From the NCBI RefSeq assembly GCF_015477775.1, contig NZ_JADLQO010000005.1, positions 410,753 to 474,752 on the forward strand: a stretch of DNA of 64,000 nucleotides, given 5' to 3'. A program made the position numbers and the translations under genes. Origin of the DNA: Nocardia abscessus. Its GTDB lineage: Bacteria > Actinomycetota > Actinomycetes > Mycobacteriales > Mycobacteriaceae. The notes beneath the pieces were generated by a model. That model ran no database searches, was not told the DNA's origin, and saw only the letters and a program-made list of their open reading frames with translations. Position 1 is the first letter of the stretch; each line of letters starts with the position of its first letter. This document shows positions 35,928 through 45,120 of the stretch, piece by piece.

Positions 35928-36224
35928 GTGTTCTCGGCAACCACATTCACTACTCCGCGTCGGATATTGATCCGCGCAGTCGTAGCCGGCGCAGTCGCCG
36001 CTGCATCCCTGGCTATATCGACGATTCCGGCCTCGGCCGATCCAGCGACACCCGTCGTGGTCGGCACCGAAATCAGGCATGACCGGTGGGACGACCGTCC
36101 TGGCTTCCCGGGCAGTGACCGCGACAATGATTGGTGGGGGGATCACGACCGCGGCCGCGGCAATGATCCGCTGTGGCGCATGTTCCACAAGCTGATACCG
36201 AACGGTGTGTTCGGCAGCAGCTGA
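35928..36224 (+). CDS. small secreted Asp/Trp/Arg-rich protein
   Basis: A 98-aa protein with a basic n-region (TTPRRILIR), a hydrophobic core and a likely cut after PASA (residue ~38). The mature ~60 residues are rich in Asp, Arg, Trp and Gly. GTG 35928 is supported by AGAAAGGA seven bases upstream; ATG 35889 would add 13 residues without a good ribosome site. There are no cysteines and no recognised family. A perfect palindromic terminator follows. Confidence 0.6.
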   Translation: MFSATTFTTPRRILIRAVVAGAVAAASLAISTIPASADPATPVVVGTEIRHDRWDDRPGFPGSDRDNDWWGDHDRGRGNDPLWRMFHKLIPNGVFGSS

Positions 36225-36263
36225 TGCGGTCACATCCATCGAGCTAGGCCGAGATCGCAACGA

Positions 36264-36297
36264 GAAAGGCCCCCTGCCAGCTGGCAGGGGGCCTTTC
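36264..36297. terminator. bidirectional palindromic terminator
   Basis: A 34-bp perfect palindrome, with arms GAAAGGCCCCCTGCCAG and its exact complement, ends in TTTC on either strand. It lies between the plus-strand secreted-protein gene and the minus-strand tRNA-Arg and should stop transcription from both. Confidence 0.9.
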
Positions 36298-36304
36298 ACG
36301 TACG

Positions 36305-36377
36305 TGCCCTCGGCAGGATTCGAACCTGCGGCCTTCTGCTCCGGAGGCAGACGCTCTATCCCCTGAGCTACGAGGGC
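36305..36377 (-). tRNA. tRNA-Arg (CCG)
   Basis: On the minus strand, acceptor GCCCTCG pairs with CGAGGGC. The anticodon loop CTCCGGA gives CCG, reading CGG codons. The T arm is GCAGGTTCGAATCCTGC and the discriminator is A. The 3' CCA is not encoded, unlike the tRNA-Cys in this window. Confidence 0.97.
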
Positions 36378-36483
36378 GGGATAGGTCTCGGTCGGGGCCT
36401 GGAAGGCGGTCCGATCGGGCTGGGTCAGCCTATCGTATCGGCCGCCGTCCGCCAAAAAGCGCGGACGGCGGCGGGGATTCGGG

Positions 36484-37482
36484 TCAGGGGAGGGGGGCGG
36501 CGCCGCGGGTTCTGAGCATGGTGGTCATCAGCTCGGATTCACCGCGCTGGGTTTTCGCCATGGTCTCGGCGAGGGTGCGCACCGCTGTGGTGGCCGCGTG
36601 CTGGGCGGCGTAGTCGATCATCGGCAGCCCTCCCTCATGGTGGCGCAGCATGAGCTGCAGGAACATGGTGTCGAGGGCGGGGCCGGTGGCCTGGCGCAGC
36701 GCCGCGAGTTCGGCGGGCGTGGCCATGCCGGGCATGGCGGGCACCGGGCCGGAGTGGTGCGGCTCGTTCGTCCCGGAGTGGTCGTGTCCGCCCATGGGCT
36801 CGGTCATCCAGCCCATGAATCCGTCCACGCCCTGCGCGGGCTCGCCCCACAGTTGCAGCCAGCCCTGCATACGCCCGATCTGGCTCTGCTGGGTGGTCAG
36901 GATGTCGTAGGCCAGACGCCGTACCTCGGTGTCGGTGGAACGAACCAGCACCACGCCCGCCATCTCGACGGCTTGGGCGTGATGCGCCGACATGTCCTGG
37001 CTGAATCCGGCGTCGACCACGCCCGGGTCCGGCTCCGACGAACCGTCCAGCGGAATCCGCGCCAGCACGCCTATGGCGAAGCCGATCAGGATGGCGCCGA
37101 TGATCCCGAGGATCAGCAGCGCCGTGCGCTGGCGGCGGAACTGTCCGCTGAAACCGGCCGACGCGTCGTCATCGGATCCGTCCGGGACGTCGTGCCCGGA
37201 TGCGGTGGCTTCGTGCGGGTCGGATGCAGCGGCTCGGCGCTTGTCGGATCCGGCGGCGCGGTGCTCGCTGGAAGTGCGGGATTCGGGCTTGCCGGCCCTC
37301 GGGGTTGCGCGGTCGTCGGCCCCAGCGGGTACCTCCGGGGTACCGGCCTCGGCGGTTGATACGCGTGAGTCGGCACCGGCCGGTGTTTCGGGAGTGGCAG
37401 CCGCAGCGGTCGATTCGGGAATGTCAGCCCCAGTGGATGCTTCGCGAGAGTCGGCCCCGGCGTCTTCGCGATCGCGGGACAC
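36484..37482 (-). CDS. DUF305 family membrane protein with disordered N-terminus
   Basis: A 332-aa protein. Residues 1-~125 are low-complexity Ala/Ser/Thr/Glu/Asp with imperfect repeats of the type GADSRxxST and GTPEVPAGAD. One transmembrane helix follows (ALLILGIIGAILIGFAIGVL). The extracytoplasmic part is the ferritin-like DUF305 domain with the metal-ligand motifs SAHHAQAVEMA and LRHHEGGLPMI, plus a His/Met-rich loop. DUF305 proteins are often linked to copper. GTG 37482 shares one base with the DUF3105 stop codon, so it is translationally coupled to that gene. Confidence 0.82.
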   Translation of the reverse strand: MSRDREDAGADSREASTGADIPESTAAAATPETPAGADSRVSTAEAGTPEVPAGADDRATPRAGKPESRTSSEHRAAGSDKRRAAASDPHEATASGHDVPDGSDDDASAGFSGQFRRQRTALLILGIIGAILIGFAIGVLARIPLDGSSEPDPGVVDAGFSQDMSAHHAQAVEMAGVVLVRSTDTEVRRLAYDILTTQQSQIGRMQGWLQLWGEPAQGVDGFMGWMTEPMGGHDHSGTNEPHHSGPVPAMPGMATPAELAALRQATGPALDTMFLQLMLRHHEGGLPMIDYAAQHAATTAVRTLAETMAKTQRGESELMTTMLRTRGAAPLP

Positions 37483-38417
37483 TACTGCCCCGCGCCGGGT
37501 GCGGGCTGCGCGGGTGCGGGCTGGGCGGGCGCGGGCTGCGCGGGCACCGGAGCGCCGGGCATGCCGGGCAGCCCGGGGAGGCCGGGAACGCCGGGCACAC
37601 CCGGAAGCCCGCCGGGCGCACCGCCGACTTCGGACGGGTCCGGCTGCAGGCCCTTGCCGTCCATCGGCACCGCGTCGGGTCCGGGCGGCGTCGGGTCGAA
37701 CGGCGGCGGGTTGTCGGTGTCGAAGACGATGGTCGAGCAGTCCGCGCCCACCTCGGGATAGGTGTAGTTGTTCAGCCGCAGTGCGGTGATGAACTGGCCG
37801 ACGCGCTTGTCCTCCGCGCTGTCCAGCTTCAGCTGATGCCCCCAGGACTGCAGCGACACCGCGGAGTCGAGGCCGGGGTAGGGCGACATCAACGTGTACG
37901 GCTTGCCCTCGACCTTCGCCTTCAACGTCTCGATACCGTCGGCGTTCACCTTGTCCGGGTTGTAGGTGATCCACACCGCGCCGTGCTCGAGCGAGTGCAC
38001 CGCGTTCTCCACCCGGATCGGCTTGCTGTAGACCACGCCGGTGCAGGTCGCCCAGGACTGGTCGTGCGGGCCGCCGAACGGCGGCGCCTGGTCGTAGGCC
38101 ACCCGCTGGTTCGAGCCGATGTGCAGGCCCGCGGGGTATTCCTTCTTCACCACGCCCGCGATCCCGTCCGAGGGGTCCTTCTTCTGCGCGCTCGGCGTGT
38201 ACTTCTCCAGGTCGGCCTTTTCCCGGTACTTGGGGACCAGGTTGTAAGCCAGCGCGCCGATCAATGCGATGATTACTACGGCCGCGCCGATGGCCAGCCA
38301 GGGGACCTGGCGATTCTTCTTCGGAAGCTGCCCTTGTTTGCCCCCCTTGCGGGGACCCGACAACTTCGCCGCGGCCTTGGCGGCCTTGGCCGATTTGGCG
38401 CTGGGACTGCTAGGCAT
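37482..38417 (-). CDS. DUF3105 family membrane protein with collagen-like tail
   Basis: A 311-aa protein with a basic cytoplasmic N-terminus rich in Lys, a transmembrane helix at ~40-60 and an extracytoplasmic DUF3105 domain. That domain carries the conserved AVHSLEHGAVWITYNPD motif and cysteines in WATCTG and GADCST. The last ~60 residues are Pro/Gly-rich repeats (GLPGVPGVPGLPGLPGMPG) then PAPAQ repeats, likely wall-spanning. It is divergent from argS across 93 bp and overlaps the DUF305 gene; the two proteins probably act together at the envelope. Confidence 0.85.
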   Translation of the reverse strand: MPSSPSAKSAKAAKAAAKLSGPRKGGKQGQLPKKNRQVPWLAIGAAVVIIALIGALAYNLVPKYREKADLEKYTPSAQKKDPSDGIAGVVKKEYPAGLHIGSNQRVAYDQAPPFGGPHDQSWATCTGVVYSKPIRVENAVHSLEHGAVWITYNPDKVNADGIETLKAKVEGKPYTLMSPYPGLDSAVSLQSWGHQLKLDSAEDKRVGQFITALRLNNYTYPEVGADCSTIVFDTDNPPPFDPTPPGPDAVPMDGKGLQPDPSEVGGAPGGLPGVPGVPGLPGLPGMPGAPVPAQPAPAQPAPAQPAPGAGQ

Positions 38418-38510
38418 CGCTCAGTGTGCTCTTTCGACGTTGATGGATCCGCTGGCTGCGCAGTGCCCACCCAGAGGTGTACACCCGCCAAGACCATAGG
38501 ATAGAGACTC

Positions 38511-40169
38511 GTGACTCCAGCTGACCTTGCAGATCTCCTTCGCTCGACCGCGGCGAAGGTGCTTGTCGAACGTGGACTGGACCCCGCGGTCCTGCCCGAC
38601 GAGGTCACGGTAGAGCGTCCGCGAAACCCGGAACACGGCGACTATGCCACGAATGTCGCGATGCAGGTGGCCAAGCGCGCCGGAACCAAGCCGCGTGACC
38701 TGGCCACTTGGCTGGCCGACGCACTGGCCGACGCGGACGGTGTCGCCGCCGCCGAGGTCGCCGGGCCCGGCTTCCTGAACATCCGCCTCGCCGCCTCCGC
38801 GCAGGGCGCGATCATCGAGCGGGTGCTCGCCGCGGGCGCCGCCTACGGCACCGCCGACACGCTGAAGGGCACCCGGATCAACCTCGAGTTCGTCTCGGCC
38901 AACCCGACCGGCCCGGTGCACCTCGGCGGTACCCGCTGGGCCTCGGTCGGCGACGCGCTGGGCCGCATCCTGGCCGCGCAGGGCGCCGACGTGGTGCGTG
39001 AGTACTACTTCAACGATCACGGCGCGCAGATCGATCGGTTCGCCGCCTCGCTGGTCGCGGCCGCCACCGGCGCGCCGACTCCGGAGAACGGGTACGCGGG
39101 CGCTTACATCGGCGAGATCGCCGACAAGATCGTCGCCGCGCATCCCGACGCGCCGAGCAAGCCGGAGGGCGAGCGCCTCGAGCTGTTCCGCGCGGTGGGC
39201 GTCGAGTTGATGTTCGCGCACATCAGGGAGTCGCTGCACGAGTTCGGCACCGATTTCGACGTCTACTTCAACGAGAGTTCGCTGTTCGCCTCCGGCGCGG
39301 TCGAGCAGGCCGTGCAGCGGCTGAAGAACTCCGGCGACCTCTACGAAAAGGACGGCGCCTGGTGGATCGCCAGCTCGGAATACGGTGACGACCAGGACCG
39401 GGTGGTCATCAAGAGCGACGGCAAAGCCGCCTACATCGCAGGCGACATCGCCTACTTCCAGGACAAGCGCGCCCGCGGCTTCGACCTGTGCATCTACATG
39501 CTCGGCGCCGACCACCACGGTTACATCGGCAGGCTGAAGGCCGCCGCGGCCGCCTTCGGTGACGATCCGGCGACCGTCGAGGTGCTGATCGGGCAGATGG
39601 TGAACCTGCTGCGCGACGGCGTCGCGGTGAAGATGAGCAAGCGGGCGGGCACCGTGGTGACGCTCGACGACCTGGTCGAGGCGATCGGCGTGGACGCGGC
39701 GCGATACTCGCTGGTGCGTTCGTCGGTGAACTCGAGCATCGACATCGACCTGAACCTGTGGGCCAGCCAGAGCAACGAGAACCCGGTCTACTACGTGCAA
39801 TACGCGCACGCGCGGACCGCGTCGATCGCGCGCAACGCCGCCGAGTTCGAGTACGACGCCGTCACCCCCGATCTCGCGCTGCTGTCGGCCGAGGAGGAGG
39901 GCGAGCTGATCCGCACCCTCGGCGAGTACCCGCGCGTGGTGGGCAGCGCGGCGAGCCTGCGCGAACCGCACCGGGTGGCCCGCTACCTGGAGGAGCTGGC
40001 CGGCGCCTACCACCGTTTCCAGACCAACAAGAACCTGCGCGTCCTGCCGCTGGGTGACGACCCCGTCTCGCCGACGAACGCCGCCCGGCTCACTCTGGTG
40101 AACGCCACACGCCAGGTCTTGGCCAACGGCTTGGGTCTGCTCGGCGTCAGTGCGCCGGAGCGCATGTGA
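38511..40169 (+). CDS. argS: arginyl-tRNA synthetase
   Basis: A 552-aa class I synthetase that charges tRNA-Arg. An N-terminal Add-1 domain (RNPEHGDYATNVAM) is followed by the HIGH equivalent VSANPTGPVHLGGTRWASVG, the KMSK loop VAVKMSKRAGTVVTLDD and the DALR anticodon-binding domain. The GTG at 38511 has TAGGAT (38497-38502) eight bases upstream, consistent with a leaderless message. It begins the long housekeeping block; lysA follows after 94 bp. Confidence 0.97.
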   Translation: MTPADLADLLRSTAAKVLVERGLDPAVLPDEVTVERPRNPEHGDYATNVAMQVAKRAGTKPRDLATWLADALADADGVAAAEVAGPGFLNIRLAASAQGAIIERVLAAGAAYGTADTLKGTRINLEFVSANPTGPVHLGGTRWASVGDALGRILAAQGADVVREYYFNDHGAQIDRFAASLVAAATGAPTPENGYAGAYIGEIADKIVAAHPDAPSKPEGERLELFRAVGVELMFAHIRESLHEFGTDFDVYFNESSLFASGAVEQAVQRLKNSGDLYEKDGAWWIASSEYGDDQDRVVIKSDGKAAYIAGDIAYFQDKRARGFDLCIYMLGADHHGYIGRLKAAAAAFGDDPATVEVLIGQMVNLLRDGVAVKMSKRAGTVVTLDDLVEAIGVDAARYSLVRSSVNSSIDIDLNLWASQSNENPVYYVQYAHARTASIARNAAEFEYDAVTPDLALLSAEEEGELIRTLGEYPRVVGSAASLREPHRVARYLEELAGAYHRFQTNKNLRVLPLGDDPVSPTNAARLTLVNATRQVLANGLGLLGVSAPERM

Positions 40170-40263
40170 CCGGCCGGCCGACCAGAGCGAGGAAGGAAGC
40201 ACCAGTGAACATCACAGCCGCCCGCGCGGTCATGCCGAGGCCGAGCGTCAGCGAGGCGCAGGC

Positions 40264-41685
40264 ATGAGCGCGCATCCCGCCGGTCCCCGGCATGCCGAGA
40301 TCCCGCACGCGCCGAATCTGCCGGAGCGTCCGAGCGATCCGAAGCAGATGATCGACCTGCCCGCGAACGTGTGGCCGCGCAACGCGGTGCGCGACGAAGA
40401 CGGTGTCGTCCGCTTGGCCGGCGTGCCGGCGCACGAGCTGGCCGCCCAGTTCGGCACCCCGCTGTTCGTCATCGATGAGGACGACTTCCGTTCCCGCTGC
40501 CGCGACATGGTGCGCGCCTTCGGGACGAACGCGCGGGTGCACTACGCGTCCAAGGCGTTCCTGTGCGGCGAGGTCGCCCGCTGGATCCGCGACGAGGGCC
40601 TCTCGCTGGACGTGTGCTCCGGCGGCGAGCTCGCCGTCGCGCTGCACGCCGGCTTCCCCGCCGAGCGAATCGCGTTGCACGGCAACAACAAATCGGTCGT
40701 GGAGTTGGAAGCCGCGGTATCCGCGGGCGTCGGCCACGTGGTGGTCGACTCGCTGATCGAGATCGAGCGCCTGGAAGCCGTCGCGGGCCGCGCGGGCGTG
40801 GTGCAGGACGTGCTGGTGCGCGTCACCGTCGGTGTGGAAGCCCACACCCACGAATACATCTCGACCGCGCACGAGGACCAGAAGTTCGGCTTCTCGATCG
40901 CGGGCGGCGACGCGATGGAGGCGCTCGCGCGCGTCTTCGACGCCGACAATCTGCGTCTGGTCGGCCTGCACAGTCACATCGGCTCGCAGATCTTCGAGAT
41001 CGACGGCTTCGAGATCGCCGCGCGGCGCATGCTCGGCCTGCTGCGCGAGGCCGTCGACAAGTTCGGCGTCGAGCGCACCGCGCAGATCGCGACGCTGGAT
41101 CTCGGTGGCGGACTGGGTATTTCGTACTTGCCGTCGGACGACCCGCCGCCGTTGGACCAGTTCGCCGCGAACCTTCGCGAGCTGGTCGCCGCAGAAGCGG
41201 AGCGCGCCGGGCTGCCCACGCCGGTGATCGCGGTGGAGCCCGGCCGCGCCATCGCGGGCCCCGGCACGGTGACGCTCTACGAGGTGGGCACCATCAAGGA
41301 CGTCTCGCTGGACGGTGGTCTGCGCCGCCGGTACGTGAGCGTCGACGGCGGCATGAGCGACAACATCCGGCCCGCGCTGTATCAGGCCGACTACGACTGC
41401 CGCCTGGTCTCGCGGTCCTCGCAGGCCGGTCCGGTGGTCGCGCGTGTGGTCGGAAAGCATTGCGAGAGTGGCGATATCGTCATCCGGGACACCTGGATGC
41501 CCGCCGATGTCGGCCCCGGCGACCTGGTCGCCGTCGCCGCCACCGGCGCGTACTGCTACTCGATGTCCAGCCGGTACAACCAGTTGACCCGTCCCGCGGT
41601 CGTCGCGGTACGGGACGGAAAGCCCCGCCTGATCCTGCGCCGGGAGACGGTGGCGGACCTGCTCAGCTTGGAGGTGGAAGCGTGA
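40264..41685 (+). CDS. lysA: diaminopimelate decarboxylase
   Basis: A 473-aa PLP enzyme, fold type III, converting meso-diaminopimelate to lysine. The PLP lysine is in VHYASKAFLC (Lys97). HSHIGSQI, DLGGGLGISY and EPGRAIAGP form the cofactor phosphate site, and the C-terminal TGAYCYSMSSRYN supplies substrate residues. ATG 40264 was chosen; the frame is open further upstream without similarity. Its stop overlaps the GTG of hom (GTGA). Meso-diaminopimelate is also a cell-wall precursor in this group. Confidence 0.96.
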   Translation: MSAHPAGPRHAEIPHAPNLPERPSDPKQMIDLPANVWPRNAVRDEDGVVRLAGVPAHELAAQFGTPLFVIDEDDFRSRCRDMVRAFGTNARVHYASKAFLCGEVARWIRDEGLSLDVCSGGELAVALHAGFPAERIALHGNNKSVVELEAAVSAGVGHVVVDSLIEIERLEAVAGRAGVVQDVLVRVTVGVEAHTHEYISTAHEDQKFGFSIAGGDAMEALARVFDADNLRLVGLHSHIGSQIFEIDGFEIAARRMLGLLREAVDKFGVERTAQIATLDLGGGLGISYLPSDDPPPLDQFAANLRELVAAEAERAGLPTPVIAVEPGRAIAGPGTVTLYEVGTIKDVSLDGGLRRRYVSVDGGMSDNIRPALYQADYDCRLVSRSSQAGPVVARVVGKHCESGDIVIRDTWMPADVGPGDLVAVAATGAYCYSMSSRYNQLTRPAVVAVRDGKPRLILRRETVADLLSLEVEA

Positions 41686-43037
41686 CGGCGAACGCGAACA
41701 AGGGTGCGTGGGGGACCGATCGCCCGATCGGTGTCGCGGTCCTGGGTATGGGCAATGTCGGCACCGAGGTCGTGCGCATCCTGCGCGAGCACACCGAGGA
41801 CCTGCGTTCCCGCGTCGGCGCCCCGGTGGTGCTGCGCGGTGTCGCCGTGCGCAACCTCGACACCGACCGCGGCATCCCCGCGGACCTGCTCACCACCGAC
41901 GCCGACGCACTCGTCGCCCGCGACGACGTCGACCTGGTGGTCGAGGTGATCGGCGGCATCGATCCGCCCCGTCGGTTGATCCTGGCCGCACTGAACGCGG
42001 GCAAATCCGTGGTCACCGCGAACAAGGCGCTGCTGGCCGACTACACCGGCGAACTCGCCGCGGCCGCCGAACGCAGCCGCGCCGACCTGTACTTCGAGGC
42101 CGCCGTCGCGGGCGCCATCCCCGTGGTGCGCCCGCTGATCCAGTCGCTGGCGGGCGACCGGGTGAACCGGGTCGTCGGCATCGTCAACGGCACCACCAAC
42201 TTCATTCTCTCCGCGATGGACGAGACCGGCGCCGACTACTCGGCCACGCTGGCCGAAGCCACCCGGCTCGGTTACGCGGAGGCCGATCCGACCGCCGATG
42301 TGGAGGGCTACGACGCTGCGGCCAAGGCCGCGATCCTCGCCTCCCTGGCGTTCCACACCCGGGTGACCGCCGCCGACGTGTACCGCGAGGGCATCTCGCG
42401 GATCTCCGCGGAGGACCTGGAGACCGCCTCGGCGCTCGACTGCACGGTCAAGCTGCTGGCTATCTGCGAGCGTGTGGACGCGGGCCCCGGCGAGCCGGGA
42501 CCGGAGGACGGCGGCAAAGAGCGTGTCTCGGTGCGCGTCTACCCGGCGCTCATTCCGCGCAAGCACCCGCTGGCCGCGGTGACCGGCGCCTTCAACGCGG
42601 TGGTCGTCGAGGCGGAGAACGCCGGGCGGCTGATGTTCTACGGGCAGGGCGCCGGTGGCGCCCCGACCGCCTCCGCGGTACTCGGCGATCTGGTGATGGC
42701 CGCGCGGAACAAGTTCTACGGGGGTCGCGCTCCTGGCGAATCGGTTTATGCTGAGCTACCGATCGCGCCGATCGGCGATACGCCCACCCGCTATCACGTG
42801 AACCTGCAGGTCGAAGATCGTCCTGGGGTACTGGCCGCGGTGGCGGGTGAATTCGCCAATCACGGGGTGAGCATCTCGACCGTCCGTCAAGAAGGGCACG
42901 GCTCGGGTGCGCGCCTGGTCGTGGTGACCCACCACGCCGTGGAGTCGGCGCTCGCGGAGACCGTGGCCGCCCTGGCGGATATGGCATCCGTCACATCCGT
43001 GACCAGCGTTCTGAGATTGGAAGGCACCGAAGAATGA
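41682..43037 (+). CDS. hom: homoserine dehydrogenase
   Basis: A 451-aa enzyme reducing aspartate semialdehyde to homoserine for threonine and methionine. The NAD(P) motif is VLGMGNVGTEV (residues ~19-29). The substrate region is VNGTTNFILSAMDETGADY followed by EADPTADVEGYDAAAK. A C-terminal ACT domain (YHVNLQVEDRPGVLAAVAG) is expected to give threonine feedback. GTG 41682 overlaps the lysA stop, and the stop overlaps thrC (ATGA). Confidence 0.97.
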   Translation: MTANANKGAWGTDRPIGVAVLGMGNVGTEVVRILREHTEDLRSRVGAPVVLRGVAVRNLDTDRGIPADLLTTDADALVARDDVDLVVEVIGGIDPPRRLILAALNAGKSVVTANKALLADYTGELAAAAERSRADLYFEAAVAGAIPVVRPLIQSLAGDRVNRVVGIVNGTTNFILSAMDETGADYSATLAEATRLGYAEADPTADVEGYDAAAKAAILASLAFHTRVTAADVYREGISRISAEDLETASALDCTVKLLAICERVDAGPGEPGPEDGGKERVSVRVYPALIPRKHPLAAVTGAFNAVVVEAENAGRLMFYGQGAGGAPTASAVLGDLVMAARNKFYGGRAPGESVYAELPIAPIGDTPTRYHVNLQVEDRPGVLAAVAGEFANHGVSISTVRQEGHGSGARLVVVTHHAVESALAETVAALADMASVTSVTSVLRLEGTEE

Positions 43038-44128
43038 GTACGACTGGCGTCGCGCCACAGGCAGGAGTGCACTCCCGCTGGCCGGGCCTGATCGCGGCCT
43101 ACCGCGACCGGCTCGCGGGCGCAGCCGACTGGGAGCCGGTCACGCTGTACGAGGGCGGCACGCCCCTGGTGCCCGCGCCGCACCTGTCCGAGGTGACCGG
43201 GTGCGAGGTCTATCTGAAGGTCGAAGGCCTGAACCCGACCGGTTCGTTCAAGGACCGGGGCATGACGATGGCGATGACCGACGCCAAGTACCGCGGGCAG
43301 ACGGCGGTGCTGTGCGCGTCCACCGGCAACACCTCGGCATCCGCCGCGGCCTACGCCACCCGCGCGGGCATGAGCTGTGCGGTGCTGATCCCGCAGGGCA
43401 AGATCGCCATGGGCAAGCTGGCCCAGGCCGTCATGCTCGGCGCGAAGATCATCCAGGTGCAGGGCAACTTCGACGACTGCCTGGAGCTCGCCCGCAAGGT
43501 CACCGCCGATTTCCCCAGCATCGGGCTGGTGAACTCGGTGAACCCGGCGCGCATCGAGGGCCAGAAGACCGCGGCTTTCGAGATCTGCGACGTGCTCGGT
43601 AGGGCGCCCGACGTGCACGCCCTTCCGGTCGGCAACGCGGGCAACATCACCGCGTACTGGCGCGGCTACCGGGAGTACCACGCCGACGGCGTCACCGGTG
43701 GGCTGCCGCGCATGCTCGGCGTGCAGGCCGCGGGTGCGGCCCCGCTGGTCAACGGCGCTCCGGTGAAGGACCCCGAGACCATCGCCACCGCCATCCGGAT
43801 CGGCGCGCCCGCCTCCTGGAACGGCGCGGTCGAGGCCAAGGAGCAGTCCGGCGGTGCGTTCCGCGCGGCCACCGACGAGGAGATCCTGGACGCGTACCGC
43901 CTGGTCGCGGCCACCGAAGGAGTGTTCGTCGAGCCCGCGTCGGCCGCCAGCGTGGCCGGTGTGCTCGCCGCCCGCAAGGAGGGCTGGCTGGACTCGGGCC
44001 TCACCGTGGTGTGCACGGTGACCGGCAACGGTCTGAAGGATCCCGACACCGCGCTGTCGGGCATGCCGCAGGTGCAGCCGATCTCGGTCGACCCGGTCGC
44101 GGTCGCCGCCGAACTAGAGCTGGCCTGA
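43034..44128 (+). CDS. thrC: threonine synthase
   Basis: A 364-aa PLP enzyme making threonine from O-phosphohomoserine. The PLP lysine lies in NPTGSFKDRGMTMA (Lys73), with the phosphate-binding loop LPVGNAGNITAYW and the SATGNT-like ASTGNTSASAAAYA. It belongs to the shorter actinobacterial type. ATGA overlap with hom upstream, and thrB begins one base after its stop. Confidence 0.97.
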   Translation: MSTTGVAPQAGVHSRWPGLIAAYRDRLAGAADWEPVTLYEGGTPLVPAPHLSEVTGCEVYLKVEGLNPTGSFKDRGMTMAMTDAKYRGQTAVLCASTGNTSASAAAYATRAGMSCAVLIPQGKIAMGKLAQAVMLGAKIIQVQGNFDDCLELARKVTADFPSIGLVNSVNPARIEGQKTAAFEICDVLGRAPDVHALPVGNAGNITAYWRGYREYHADGVTGGLPRMLGVQAAGAAPLVNGAPVKDPETIATAIRIGAPASWNGAVEAKEQSGGAFRAATDEEILDAYRLVAATEGVFVEPASAASVAGVLAARKEGWLDSGLTVVCTVTGNGLKDPDTALSGMPQVQPISVDPVAVAAELELA

Positions 44129-44129
44129 G

Positions 44130-45107
44130 TTGACTTCGCGTGACAGCCGGCTCATGAGCGCGACGCTGCCCGCCGGTCTGACCGTGACCGCGCGGGTGCC
44201 CGCGTCCACCGCGAACCTCGGTCCCGGGTTCGACTCGCTCGGTATGGCATTGGGGATCTACGACGAGATCCAGGTGCGCACCACCGATTCCGGGCTCACC
44301 ATCCGGGTCGAGGGCGAGGGTGCCGACGACGTGCCCTGGGGCCCTTCGCATCTCGTGGTCCGCGCGATCGAGCGCGGCCTGGAGTCGGCCGGGGTGTGGG
44401 CCGACGGCCTCGATGTGGTGTGCCGCAACGTGATTCCGCATTCCCGCGGGCTGGGCTCGTCGGCCTCCGCGGTGGTCGGCGGACTGGCCGCCGGGTGCGC
44501 CCTGGTCGCGAAGCTGGACCCGGCGCTGGCCACCTCGGCCGACCGAATGGTCCAGCTGGCCGCCGAATTCGAGGGTCATCCGGACAACGCGGCGGCCAGT
44601 GTGCTCGGCGGGATCGTGGTCTCGTGGACCGAGAGCGAGCGCCCCGCCGACGAGGCGCCGGGCACGGAATACCACGGTCGCGTCTACCGCGCGGTGCGGC
44701 TCGAGCCGCATCCCGCGCTGCGGCCGTTCGTGCTGATCCCCGAGGAGCGCTCGTCCACGGCGCACACCCGCGGCCTGCTGCCCGACGTGGTGCCGCACGG
44801 TGACGCCGCGTTCAACGTCAGTCGCGCGGCGCTGGCCGTGGTGGCGCTCACCCAGCGTCCCGATCTGCTGATGCCTGCCACCGCCGACCGCCTGCACCAG
44901 GCCCAGCGTGCCCCCGCGCTACCGCTGACCACCGCCTGGATCACCCGCCTGCGCGCGGCGGGGATGGCGGCCACCGTCTCCGGCGCGGGACCCACCATCC
45001 TGGCCCTGGGTACCAGCGAATTTCCAGCGGAACTCCGCGAACTGGCGGCGGTCGACGGCTTGCGCGTGCTGGAGCCGGGAATCGCCGAGGGTGTCCTGGT
45101 CGAGTGA
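44130..45107 (+). CDS. thrB: homoserine kinase
   Basis: A 325-aa GHMP kinase phosphorylating homoserine. VPASTANLGPGFDSLGMAL lies near the N-terminus, the ATP-binding PHSRGLGSSASAVVGG near residue 105, and SGAGPTILAL near the C-terminus. The TTG at 44130 is one base after the thrC stop and fits coupling. ATG 44154 (MSATLPAGL) is an equally plausible start and would remove eight residues. No attenuator or T-box was recognised upstream of the thr genes. Confidence 0.94.
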   Translation: MTSRDSRLMSATLPAGLTVTARVPASTANLGPGFDSLGMALGIYDEIQVRTTDSGLTIRVEGEGADDVPWGPSHLVVRAIERGLESAGVWADGLDVVCRNVIPHSRGLGSSASAVVGGLAAGCALVAKLDPALATSADRMVQLAAEFEGHPDNAAASVLGGIVVSWTESERPADEAPGTEYHGRVYRAVRLEPHPALRPFVLIPEERSSTAHTRGLLPDVVPHGDAAFNVSRAALAVVALTQRPDLLMPATADRLHQAQRAPALPLTTAWITRLRAAGMAATVSGAGPTILALGTSEFPAELRELAAVDGLRVLEPGIAEGVLVE

Positions 45108-45120
45108 CGGCGAGTCTGTC

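Noticed and set aside
41560..45107. Attenuator, T-box or riboswitch for the lysine/threonine genes
   Set aside because: The lysA-hom-thrC-thrB genes are nearly contiguous by overlapping codons, and the gap before lysA shows no leader peptide or riboswitch-like pairing.
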